DNA of 5,719 nucleotides from Thiohalophilus sp046483665 (GCF_046483665.1 NZ_JAWOCR010000008.1:1-5719); one strand, 5' to 3'; positions 1-5,061 are shown, numbered from the stretch's first letter. Numbers and translations are program-made. Notes: generated by a model not told the origin, from the letters alone.

Positions 1-192
1 AAATGCCATACCGGCCGGGTTGGTGGCCGCAGCCAGGGAATCCTGCGGCAGGGCCACGCCGGCTCCGCCGAGCCCCTTATTCTTGGTGCCGTAACCGTGA
101 GCGAAGTAACCATTGGTCGCGTGAGCCGCCGTCGGCAGGGCAAGTGCGGCAGCGACGGCTGTGGCGAGCAGTCGTTTGTTGATTTTCTTCAT
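1..192 (-). CDS. FadL/OmpP1/TodX-family outer membrane protein, N-terminal part (runs off window start)
   Basis: Read on the minus strand from an ATG at 192, this frame stays open for 64 codons to base 1, so only the N-terminus is present. It starts MKKINKRLLATAVAAALALP, a basic stretch followed by a hydrophobic core, with a likely signal peptidase I site after AHA (residue 25). The mature start TNGYFAHGYGTKNKGLGGAG and the later NPAGM (residues 58-62) match the N-terminal region of OmpP1/FadL/TodX proteins, which are outer-membrane beta-barrels that pass hydrophobic substrates such as long-chain fatty acids or aromatics. A GGGAG Shine-Dalgarno (complement of 201-205) lies 8 bases before the ATG and supports this start. 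It is divergent from another FadL-type gene at 501-1736, so the two may be paralogues sharing a control region. The barrel and C-terminus lie outside the window, so the substrate cannot be judged. Family call is good; exact function unknown. Confidence 0.85.
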   Translation of the reverse strand, partial: MKKINKRLLATAVAAALALPTAAHATNGYFAHGYGTKNKGLGGAGVALPQDSLAAATNPAGMAF

Positions 193-224
193 TGTTTCAT
201 CTCCCATGAAAGGTGAAGTGTGAC

Positions 225-302
225 ATTGTTGTTGTGTTTGTCACCGGCATGCCAAGCATGCGCATTATTAATGTTGTAGTGGTGACACTGATTGTTGTTG
301 TG
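225..302 (+). repeat. 12-bp direct repeat attgttgttgtg, two copies
   Basis: The sequence attgttgttgtg occurs at 225-236 and again at 291-302, starting 66 bases apart. Each copy is preceded at a short distance by tgac. The copies flank an interrupted inverted repeat (gtcacc 240-245, ggtgac 281-286) and a smaller hairpin. They could be paired binding sites for a regulator of the divergent genes, or simply slippage-prone low-complexity DNA. The repeat is seen directly; any function is inference. Confidence 0.5.
247..261. repeat. Short hairpin gcatgc-caa-gcatgc in the divergent leader
   Basis: Two copies of the self-complementary hexamer gcatgc (247-252 and 256-261) are separated by caa, so they can form a 6-bp stem with a 3-base loop on either strand. 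The element lies 55 bases or more upstream of the minus-strand gene starting at 192. No T-run follows, so it is not a typical terminator. It may be an operator half-site pair or an element in the 5' leader. Confidence 0.4.
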
Positions 303-381
303 GTGCAACGAAAGGTGTTTGCAACTGGCATCGTATCTTTCATTAGCAGCTCAATAGTGTCAAGCCATTTTTATAAGGCTA

Positions 382-409
382 TTGATTTTGATTATTACTA
401 TATTATTAT
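382..409 (+). promoter_or_regulatory. Candidate sigma-70 promoter for the FadL-family gene at 501
   Basis: TTGATT (382-387) and TATTAT (404-409) are separated by 16 bases and resemble -35 and -10 boxes. They lie about 90 bases upstream of the start codon at 501. The area is so AT-rich that several other -10-like hexamers overlap (for example TATATT 399-404), so the exact placement is weak. Confidence 0.3.
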
Positions 410-488
410 TTTCTTATTTGTTTTCGCAGTATGGTCAGTTGAAATTTTCCCCATTACTGTGTGAGCATCACAAGTCACAACAGCCGAC

Positions 489-492
489 GAGG
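489..492 (+). promoter_or_regulatory. Shine-Dalgarno GAGG fixing the start at 501
   Basis: GAGG at 489-492 stands 8 bases before the ATG at 501. The protein from this ATG has a short N-region, hydrophobic core and signal peptidase site, so the start is well supported even though the first residues (MEEQLTC) are slightly acidic for a signal peptide. Confidence 0.6.
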
Positions 493-500
493 TTATCCCC

Positions 501-1736
501 ATGGAAGAACAATTAACCTGTACGCGTTTATCCCGTTCCCTCCTGCTGGCAACGGGCCTGACCCTGGCCGGATCGCACGTTATGGCCTCCGGCTTTCGCA
601 TCCCCGAAGTCTCGACTGTGGGGACCGCCACCTCCAACGCGCTGGTCGCCAACACCCGTGAAGTCGGCGCCCTGGCCTATAACCCGGCAGCGATGTCGTT
701 TCACGACAGCAATTCGATCAATGCCGGTATCACCCGGATCACCTATGAGCCCGAGGTGACGCCCGATGTCGGGACAGCCACTGGCTCCACGGGCGAAGAT
801 ACCTTCTGGATCCCTAACGGCTACTTCATGGTCAAGGGACATGGCAACATGTCCTTCGGGTTGGCTGTTAACGTCCCCTTCGGTTTGGAAACCAAATGGC
901 CTAGCGGCACCTTTGGTTCTTTCGGTGGTGCTGGATCCGATCCAAATGCGCCTGAACTTAGCCGAATCAAGATGTTCAATGTTAATCCAAATCTGGCCTG
1001 GCAAATTGATGACACCAGTAGTTTCGCATTTGGAATTAACTATTACGATCTGGATGAACTGGTTTTCAATACCCAGGGTACTAATATCAAAGGCCGTGGC
1101 GGAGATATGGGTTGGAATATCGCCTATCAGAAAAAGCTGAATAACCAATTTACTATAGGTGCCAATTACCGTAGTGCCGTAGAAGTAGATGTATCGGGGA
1201 TTGTTCATGACCACAACGGTGGTAATCCACCAGTTGCAGCCACCGCGACCCTAGAATTCCCGGATTTATTTCAGATCGGAATGCATTACCAAATTAACGA
1301 CAAATTTGGCATTGAGTTGGATGTAGAACGCACTGGTTGGAGCAGCTTTGATGAAATTGTGATCGATTATGGTTCCGGCGATACAACCAGTACCAATAAC
1401 TGGGATGATTCCTGGGCATATCGTCTCGGAGCTATCTACCAGATGAACCCGAAGACCAAACTTATGTTTGGTTACTCCTACGACGAAACTCCGCAGCCGG
1501 ATGAATACTTCTCGGCCCGGGTGCCAGATGATGATCGCCAGTTGTTCAGCCTGGGTATGACTCACGATTTCGGTAACTGGAATCTGGAACTGGCTTACAT
1601 GCTAGTGGATGTTGACGATCGTGATTTTTCTGGTGAGACATATACTAGTGGAGAACCCAATGGCACCTCGCTGTATGACGGCACCTACAAATCCGACTCG
1701 GATCTGATCAGTGTCGGGTTATCTATGGAGTTCTAG
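501..1736 (+). CDS. FadL/OmpP1/TodX-family outer membrane transporter, complete
   Basis: This 411-residue protein is a predicted outer-membrane beta-barrel for uptake of hydrophobic compounds. A signal peptide covers residues 1-29 (core LLLATGLTLAG, likely cut after VMA). The mature protein begins SGFRIPEVS, and the N-terminal segment containing NPAAM (residues 61-65) corresponds to the plug-domain signature of FadL proteins (NPA). Later residues show alternating polar/hydrophobic strands with frequent aromatic Tyr/Trp/Phe, and the protein ends VGLSMEF with a terminal Phe, the usual signal for the BAM insertion machinery. Length is near the family's usual 400-450. The gene is divergent from another family member (ends at 192) and convergent with dsrE2, separated by a bidirectional terminator. 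The 5' third looks more GC-rich than the middle (about 900-1400). Family is clear; substrate is not, and a sulfur-related role would be speculation from context. Confidence 0.9.
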   Translation: MEEQLTCTRLSRSLLLATGLTLAGSHVMASGFRIPEVSTVGTATSNALVANTREVGALAYNPAAMSFHDSNSINAGITRITYEPEVTPDVGTATGSTGEDTFWIPNGYFMVKGHGNMSFGLAVNVPFGLETKWPSGTFGSFGGAGSDPNAPELSRIKMFNVNPNLAWQIDDTSSFAFGINYYDLDELVFNTQGTNIKGRGGDMGWNIAYQKKLNNQFTIGANYRSAVEVDVSGIVHDHNGGNPPVAATATLEFPDLFQIGMHYQINDKFGIELDVERTGWSSFDEIVIDYGSGDTTSTNNWDDSWAYRLGAIYQMNPKTKLMFGYSYDETPQPDEYFSARVPDDDRQLFSLGMTHDFGNWNLELAYMLVDVDDRDFSGETYTSGEPNGTSLYDGTYKSDSDLISVGLSMEF

Positions 1737-1745
1737 AACAAAGCA

Positions 1746-1792
1746 GGCAGTTGGCAGAAAGTCGGAATCAGCTATTTCGACTGCCAACTGCC
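1746..1792. repeat. Perfect 12-bp inverted repeat (ggcagttggcag / ctgccaactgcc)
   Basis: The arm ggcagttggcag (1746-1757) is the exact reverse complement of ctgccaactgcc (1781-1792), with a 23-base spacer. It begins 10 bases after the stop codon of the upstream outer-membrane gene and can form a GC-rich stem-loop in its mRNA. It is not followed by a T-run and so is distinct from the terminator downstream. It could protect the 3' end of the mRNA or be a dispersed REP-like repeat. Confidence 0.75.
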
Positions 1793-1800
1793 ATCTGAAG

Positions 1801-1831
1801 TCTGCCAACTTTCTTTTCTGCCAACTTTCTT
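1801..1831 (+). repeat. Tandem 15-bp repeat tctgccaactttctt, two copies
   Basis: The sequence tctgccaactttctt occurs at 1801-1815 and 1817-1831, a period of 16 bases. Its core ctgccaact is the same as in the right arm of the inverted repeat just upstream (1781-1789), and agttggcag at 1749-1757 is the reverse copy, making four copies of one core within about 80 bases. The unit looks like a locally amplified intergenic repeat. Confidence 0.75.
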
Positions 1832-1840
1832 CGTTGCATA

Positions 1841-1873
1841 AAAAAAACCCGAAGCTTCCGCTTCGGGTTTTTT
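1841..1873. terminator. Bidirectional intrinsic terminator between convergent genes
   Basis: cccgaagc (1848-1855) pairs perfectly with gcttcggg (1860-1867) around a ttcc loop. The stem is flanked by an A-run (1840-1847) on the left and a T-run (1868-1873) on the right, so it reads as stem plus U-tract on both strands. It ends the outer-membrane gene at 1736 on the plus strand and dsrE2, whose stop is at 1897, on the minus strand. Confidence 0.93.
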
Positions 1874-1896
1874 CTCTCCCATGATTTGAATCCGGT

Positions 1897-2373
1897 TCAG
1901 ACGAACAGGCTAATGTCTGCTTCGCCGGCGAATTCAAAGAACATGGCGGCACCGCCGTATTCGATCCCGTCGATGAAATCCGAATGATTCATATCGAACA
2001 GATCGACAGTCATCTGGCAAGCGATGATCTTGACGTCGGCTTCGACACACAGGTCGCGCAGGTCTTCAAGACTGGCCACGCCCTTGGATTTCATCTTGGC
2101 TTTCATCATCTTGGTCATCATGGCTTCCATCCCGGGGATGGCGGTTCCGATTACGGGGAACCATTTGTCCATGCCCATCGGCATCGGCATGCCGGGGTTA
2201 CCCAGCGGGCTGACCTTGACGTTGATTTTCTTCTTCAGCAGCTGCAGGCCGTAGAAGGTGAAAAAGATCTGGACGTCATAGCCCAGCGCCGCGGCGGTAG
2301 AGGCCAGGATGAACGGCGGATAACCCCAGTCCAGCGTGCCCTTCGTCGCAATTATGGCAAGTTTTTTAGACAT
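1897..2373 (-). CDS. dsrE2: DsrE2-type sulfur transferase (DsrE/F-like family)
   Basis: This 158-residue protein belongs to the DsrE/DsrF-like family, subgroup DsrE2, which carries persulfide sulfur on a cysteine during cytoplasmic sulfur trafficking. It opens KKLAIIATKGTLDWGYPP, the usual first strand and helix, followed by a hydrophobic stretch at about residues 20-45. A Met-rich segment spans residues 62-94. The conserved cysteine is C119 in KIIACQMTVDLF; a second cysteine, C109, precedes it. The C-terminus has the EYGGAAMFFEFA segment common near the end of the family. The ATG at 2373 is preceded by GAGG (complement of 2380-2383). Gene order rhodanese-tusA-dsrE2 on one strand is a known conserved arrangement in sulfur oxidisers and strengthens the call. 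A 92-bp gap with a hairpin separates it from tusA, and a strong terminator follows. The hydrophobic segment could attach it to the membrane, but this cannot be decided here. Confidence 0.9.
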   Translation of the reverse strand: MSKKLAIIATKGTLDWGYPPFILASTAAALGYDVQIFFTFYGLQLLKKKINVKVSPLGNPGMPMPMGMDKWFPVIGTAIPGMEAMMTKMMKAKMKSKGVASLEDLRDLCVEADVKIIACQMTVDLFDMNHSDFIDGIEYGGAAMFFEFAGEADISLFV

Positions 2374-2390
2374 AGTGCACCTCGATGCGT

Positions 2391-2423
2391 GTCACCTGCC
2401 CGCCATATGCCGGGCACGGTAAC
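2391..2423 (-). repeat. Hairpin in the tusA-dsrE2 gap
   Basis: tgcccg (2397-2402) pairs with cgggca (2411-2416) around an 8-base loop, and the stem extends outward imperfectly through gtcacc (2391-2396) and ggtaac (2418-2423), with one unpaired base and one mismatch. In the minus-strand transcript it lies between the tusA stop and the dsrE2 ribosome binding site. No T-run follows in that direction, so a role as an RNA processing or stability element is more likely than termination. Confidence 0.55.
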
Positions 2424-2465
2424 AGCGGTTTTGATGTATTTATAATAATATAGTCTTCAGAGGCC

Positions 2466-2696
2466 TCAGGCCTTTTTGATCAGGAAGTAGAATTTCCCGC
2501 CTTCTTCCTTGGATTCCATCAGCTCGTTACCGGTCTGCTTGGAAAACGCTTCGAAGTCCTTTACGGAACCCGGGTCGGTCGCGATGATGTGCAGAACCTG
2601 TCCCGCAGACATGCCGGCCAGGGATTTTTTGGCACGCAGGATCGGCAGCGGGCAGTTCAGGCCTGATGCGTCCAGTTCTTGATCGAAATCAGCCAT
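2466..2696 (-). CDS. tusA: TusA-family sulfur carrier protein
   Basis: This 76-residue protein is a TusA-type sulfur carrier, a small cytoplasmic protein that takes persulfide sulfur from a rhodanese or desulfurase and hands it to DsrE-type partners. The defining motif is LNCPLPILRAKK, with the carrier Cys at residue 15 in CPxP. Next come the strand and turn VLHIIATDPGS and the segment DFEAFSKQTGNEL, typical of the fold, then the final strand FYFLIKK. Length is within the normal 75-80. The start is supported by AAGGAG (complement of 2705-2710), 8 bases before the ATG. It sits between rhodanese and dsrE2, the order known from sulfur oxidisers, where the set supplies cytoplasmic sulfur oxidation rather than only tRNA thiolation. 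The 145-bp gap upstream contains a hairpin and a promoter-like pair of boxes, so it may be transcribed partly independently of the rhodanese gene. Confidence 0.95.
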   Translation of the reverse strand: MADFDQELDASGLNCPLPILRAKKSLAGMSAGQVLHIIATDPGSVKDFEAFSKQTGNELMESKEEGGKFYFLIKKA

Positions 2697-2777
2697 CTCG
2701 TTCTCTCCTTCAAGTCATCTGAGTTGGTTTTGGGTTTCAGAAATAAAGTTGATTGAATATTAGGAATCAATCCTACA

Positions 2778-2806
2778 CTTATATGACAACTGGATTTAGA
2801 ACACAA
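2778..2806 (-). promoter_or_regulatory. Candidate promoter for tusA-dsrE2
   Basis: On the minus strand TTGTGT (complement of 2801-2806) and TATAAG (complement of 2778-2783) are separated by exactly 17 bases. The -10 matches 5 of 6 consensus bases; the -35 matches only the TTG. Just downstream, tagga (2761-2765) and tccta (2771-2775) form a 5-bp inverted repeat near the predicted start of transcription and could be an operator. A perfect TTGACA (complement of 2829-2834) lies further up but lacks a good -10 at 17-18 bases. Confidence 0.35.
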
Positions 2807-2826
2807 GATTTTTGTGGTAATCCAGT
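2789..2826 (-). repeat. Long imperfect hairpin between rhodanese gene and tusA
   Basis: actggatt (2789-2796) pairs with aatccagt (2819-2826), and within it cacaa (2802-2806) pairs with ttgtg (2812-2816) around gattt; a three-base bulge (2797-2799) and a mismatch interrupt the stem. It starts about 15 bases after the rhodanese stop on the minus strand. No U-tract follows, so simple termination is not indicated. It overlaps the candidate tusA promoter. Confidence 0.6.
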
Positions 2827-2841
2827 ATTGTCAATAGGGTT

Positions 2842-3165
2842 TCATGCCATTGCCAGACCACTGGATTTCCAGGCCTGAATCCCGCCCCGCAGGTTATGCA
2901 CATTGTCAAACCCGCTGGCGCTCAGATAGGCACAGGCCTGGGCGGAACGTTGTCCTATCTGGCAATACAGTACCACCAGATGTTCCGGTTCAAGCCCCTT
3001 CATTTCCAGAGGCAGCTGGTGCATGGGCACGTTTATGGCCCCGGGAATACTCTCGTGTGTGGCGTCAGCCGGATTGCGAATATCAATCAGGCTGATACCG
3101 TGGTCGCTATCCTCCAGCATGCTGGCCAGATCCGCAACCTCGATCTCCTTGAATACCTGCATCAT
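2842..3165 (-). CDS. rhd: Single-domain rhodanese sulfurtransferase
   Basis: This 107-residue protein is one rhodanese domain, a cytoplasmic sulfurtransferase that forms a persulfide on its active-site Cys and passes it to acceptors such as TusA. It shows LIDIRNPADATHESIPGAIN (residues 26-45), the conserved Asp-Ile-Arg and the HxxxPGAxN region, then the active-site loop VVLYCQIGQRSAQA with catalytic C68 in CxxGxR, and the closing NLRGGIQAWKSSG. Length is normal for a GlpE/single-domain type. Two ATG codons are adjacent (3165 and 3162); a GGGAG Shine-Dalgarno (complement of 3173-3177) lies 7 or 10 bases before them, so either could be used. No signal peptide is seen. As first gene of rhd-tusA-dsrE2 on this strand, it is the likely sulfur donor to TusA. 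A 9-bp inverted repeat lies 30-58 bases upstream. Confidence 0.93.
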   Translation of the reverse strand: MMQVFKEIEVADLASMLEDSDHGISLIDIRNPADATHESIPGAINVPMHQLPLEMKGLEPEHLVVLYCQIGQRSAQACAYLSASGFDNVHNLRGGIQAWKSSGLAMA

Positions 3166-3194
3166 GATGTCTCTCCCATGACTCTCCTGATATC

Positions 3195-3223
3195 CTAAAA
3201 CCCCGAGGCAAGCAGGGTTTTAG
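3195..3223. repeat. Perfect 9-bp inverted repeat upstream of the rhodanese gene
   Basis: ctaaaaccc (3195-3203) is the exact reverse complement of gggttttag (3215-3223), with an 11-base spacer. The element lies between divergent genes, 30 bases upstream of the rhodanese start. The AAAACCC...GGGTTTT layout resembles a weak terminator on either strand, but no recognised gene ends here. It could be an operator or a leader stem-loop controlling rhd-tusA-dsrE2, or the 3' end of an unrecognised small RNA. Confidence 0.6.
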
Positions 3224-3305
3224 TCAAAGCGCGCATAGTCTACTGGAATGTTGAAATGAATACGAGTCGAACCCATCACGTAACTGGCGGTCTTATGTTG
3301 CGAAT

Positions 3306-3334
3306 TCGTCAGTGTGGCGATATGGCCGTATGAT
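3306..3334 (+). promoter_or_regulatory. Candidate sigma-70 promoter for the BepA-like gene
   Basis: TCGTCA (3306-3311, 4 of 6 consensus bases) and TATGAT (3329-3334, 5 of 6) are separated by 17 bases. Transcription would start near 3341, about 15 bases before the ATG at 3356. This placement argues against the upstream in-frame GTG at 3314, which would lie inside the promoter. Confidence 0.4.
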
Positions 3335-3355
3335 GCCCCTGCCCTGTTATTATTG

Positions 3356-4828
3356 ATGAGGTCTAACACAATTAATTTTCGCCCTTTCAGAACCACCCCC
3401 GGCTGGCTGCTCATTGTCCTGCTGATTCTCACGCCGGTGCGCTTGCCGGCGCAGTCGAACCTGCCGGATATCGGCGATGCCTCGGCGGGCGTGGCCACAC
3501 CCGCCGAGGAGAAACGGGTGGGCAAGACGGTGATGCGCAATATCCAGCGCAGCGGGCGCATCATCAACGACCCCCTGATCGACAGCTATCTCAATCATCT
3601 CGGTTACCGGCTCATCGCCGCCGGCGACAGTGACATGACCGATTTTCATTTCTTCTTGATCGATGCACCCGACATCAACGCCTTTGCCCTGCCCGGTGGC
3701 TATATCGGTATTCACTACGGACTGATTCTCTCCACGCGGACAGAAAGCGAACTGGCCTCGGTGATGGCCCATGAAATCGCCCATGTCACCCAGCGTCACC
3801 ATGCCCGTGCCTACGATTTTGGCGGGGGCAGCAGCCTGCCGGTGCTGGCCGCACTGATCGCCGCCATCGTGCTCGGCGCGCAAAGCCCGGATATAGGTCA
3901 GGCGGCCATCGCCTCGATCACCGCCGGCAGCATCCAGAGTCGCATTAACTTTACCCGGGCCAACGAGAAGGAAGCCGATCATCTGGGTATCAAATTACTG
4001 GCCAACGCCGGTTTTGATCCCAACAGCATGGCCAGCTTCTTTGGGCAGATGCACAAAGCCAGCCGCCTCTATGGCCCGCAGGGGCCGGAGTTCCTGCGCA
4101 CCCACCCGGTGACCGATACGCGTATCGCCGATGCACGTAACCGCGCACGGGAATACGACCCCAGGCTGAACGAGGATGTCGAAAGCTTTCATTTAATGCG
4201 TAACCGCATCAAGGTCCTGACCAGCCGCGAGCCCACCGAACTGCGTGATCAGTTTGCCGGGAATCTGGAGTCCGGGCGCTATCTCAATCGCACCGCCGAG
4301 CGTTACGGCTATGCCCTGAGCCTGCTGGAAACCGGCAATTACCAGAGCGCTCAACAACAACTGGATAAACTGCTGGCCGAACAGCCGCAGCGCATCGCCT
4401 TCTTGCTGGCCCGGGCGCAACTGAACAGCAGACAGGGCGCCAGCGACGCGGCACTCGAAGACTATCGCAATGCGCTTAAACTCTATCCGCAGAACCCCGC
4501 CCTGACCCGGGGTTATGTGGAAAGCCTGTTACGTAATGACCAGGCCGACACCGCCCTTCAGGTGCTGCGGGATTTCCTGCGCGAGCGGGATCGCAAGCCT
4601 CGCTTCTATCAACTGCTGGCCGAGGCCGAAGAAAAACTGGGTAACCGCGCACGAGCGCAGATCGCGCAGGGTGAATACTATTACCGCACCGGTCTCTCCC
4701 GTCAGGCCATCAGCCAGTTCAACCAGGCACTCAAAAGCGACGCACTGGATTTTTACGACGCCGCCCGTGCCGAAGCCCGCCTGCAGGAATTGAAAAACGA
4801 AATCGCCGCACTCGAAGATCCTTCCTGA
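3356..4828 (+). CDS. bepA: BepA-like periplasmic M48 metalloprotease with TPR domain
   Basis: This protein (490 residues from the chosen ATG) matches BepA/YfgC, the periplasmic zinc protease and chaperone that assists LptD assembly and degrades stalled outer-membrane proteins; E. coli BepA is 487 residues. A signal peptide has its core at residues 17-25 and a likely cut after LPA (32). The M48 domain holds HEIAH (139-143: two His zinc ligands and catalytic Glu) and NEKEAD, with E204 the probable third ligand. H250 in LRTHPVTDTRIADARNR corresponds to the regulatory His switch of E. coli BepA. Residues about 315-480 are TPR-like helix pairs (YALSLLETGNYQSA, ALEDYRNALKLYPQNP, AISQFNQALKSD). An in-frame GTG at 3314 would add 14 residues, but length, the signal peptide and a candidate promoter at 3306-3334 favour 3356; neither start has a clear Shine-Dalgarno. 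It lies between the rhodanese cluster and soxX without an evident functional link. Confidence 0.93.
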   Translation: MRSNTINFRPFRTTPGWLLIVLLILTPVRLPAQSNLPDIGDASAGVATPAEEKRVGKTVMRNIQRSGRIINDPLIDSYLNHLGYRLIAAGDSDMTDFHFFLIDAPDINAFALPGGYIGIHYGLILSTRTESELASVMAHEIAHVTQRHHARAYDFGGGSSLPVLAALIAAIVLGAQSPDIGQAAIASITAGSIQSRINFTRANEKEADHLGIKLLANAGFDPNSMASFFGQMHKASRLYGPQGPEFLRTHPVTDTRIADARNRAREYDPRLNEDVESFHLMRNRIKVLTSREPTELRDQFAGNLESGRYLNRTAERYGYALSLLETGNYQSAQQQLDKLLAEQPQRIAFLLARAQLNSRQGASDAALEDYRNALKLYPQNPALTRGYVESLLRNDQADTALQVLRDFLRERDRKPRFYQLLAEAEEKLGNRARAQIAQGEYYYRTGLSRQAISQFNQALKSDALDFYDAARAEARLQELKNEIAALEDPS

Positions 4829-4829
4829 C

Positions 4830-4844
4830 AACGCTCTGCGTTTT
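4830..4844 (+). terminator. Weak intrinsic terminator after the BepA-like gene
   Basis: aacgc (4830-4834) pairs with gcgtt (4838-4842) around a tct loop, and the 3' arm runs into TTTT (4841-4844), two bases after the stop codon. The stem is only 5 bp and the T-run short, so termination would be partial at best. Confidence 0.35.
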
Positions 4845-5050
4845 CCTCTACACTGTACTGACAGCATAATCGTTTGGTTAATCAGTACATTAGTGTTAGC
4901 TGATTTACTGAAACACACTGACGGTACTTGCTATTAGGTTCTCAATCTGTATCCTATGAACCGTTACGAGGTATAAGTCTTATCAGCACGATGAGCGTCC
5001 ACAATAATAAGACGTCAGCCTTAAAACTGACTTAATCTCTAACTTCAATG

Positions 5051-5056
5051 AGGAGG
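5051..5056 (+). promoter_or_regulatory. Full consensus Shine-Dalgarno AGGAGG of soxX
   Basis: AGGAGG at 5051-5056 stands 5 bases before the ATG at 5062, and is the strongest ribosome binding site in the window. It fixes the soxX start and suggests high translation. Confidence 0.85.
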
Positions 5057-5061
5057 AGACC

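Larger units (their letters stand above)
193..500. promoter_or_regulatory. Divergent intergenic region between two FadL-family genes
   Basis: These 308 bases separate two divergent outer-membrane protein genes and must hold the start signals of both. The region is clearly more AT-rich than the genes around it, with GTT/TTG-rich low-complexity tracts at 225-240 and 291-303 and a run of TAT/ATT triplets at 391-410. Ribosome binding sites sit at each end (complement of 201-205, and 489-492). The plus frame open from 213 to 464 encodes runs of Val, Ile and Tyr produced by the low-complexity DNA and has no family resemblance I recognise, so I do not call it a gene. Confidence 0.6.
4829..5061 (+). 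promoter_or_regulatory. soxX upstream region with candidate promoter and palindromes
   Basis: This 233-bp gap is AT-richer than its flanks and holds no gene I can support. TTGCTA (4928-4933) and TATCCT (4950-4955), 16 bases apart, are a modest promoter candidate. Downstream lie an 11-bp palindrome ataagtcttat (4973-4983) and an interrupted inverted repeat, taa/gtcag (5008-5018) with ctgactta (5027-5034). Upstream, aatcag (4880-4885) and ctgatt (4900-4905) form another 6-bp pair. The hexamer actgac recurs at 4857, 4917 and 5026. These are plausible binding sites for a sulfur-responsive regulator, but none is assigned. Confidence 0.4.

Noticed and set aside
213..464. Plus-strand open frame of 83 codons in the divergent gap
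   Set aside because: Its residues are runs of Val, Ile and Tyr created by GTT and TAT repeats, there is no family resemblance, and it occupies the promoter region of two real genes.
528..1214. Minus-strand open frame of 228 codons opposite the FadL-family gene
   Set aside because: The plus-strand frame has a signal peptide, family motif and terminal Phe; the opposite frame has none of these.
1984..2445. Plus-strand open frame of 153 codons opposite dsrE2
   Set aside because: It is His/Gln/Asp-rich antisense sequence of a confidently identified gene, with no recognisable domain.
2441..2446. Perfect -10 hexamer TATAAT on the plus strand
   Set aside because: There is no acceptable -35 box 16-18 bases upstream and no plus-strand gene downstream; it would only read antisense into tusA.
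2461..2477. Terminator-like aggcc-tca-ggcct followed by ttttt
   Set aside because: The stem is 5 bp, lies over the tusA stop codon, and the T-run is on the plus strand, where no gene reads into it.
3258..3280. tRNA T-arm-like gggttcgactc on the minus strand
   Set aside because: The flanking five bases do not pair properly, and no acceptor, D or anticodon arms can be fitted around it.
3220..3567. Minus-strand open frame of 115 codons overlapping the start of the BepA-like gene
   Set aside because: Most of it is antisense to a well-supported coding region; the remaining C-terminal part is not recognisable and ends inside an inverted repeat.
3350..3982. Minus-strand open frame of 210 codons opposite the BepA-like gene
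   Set aside because: It is antisense to the conserved zinc protease domain and shows no recognisable motif.
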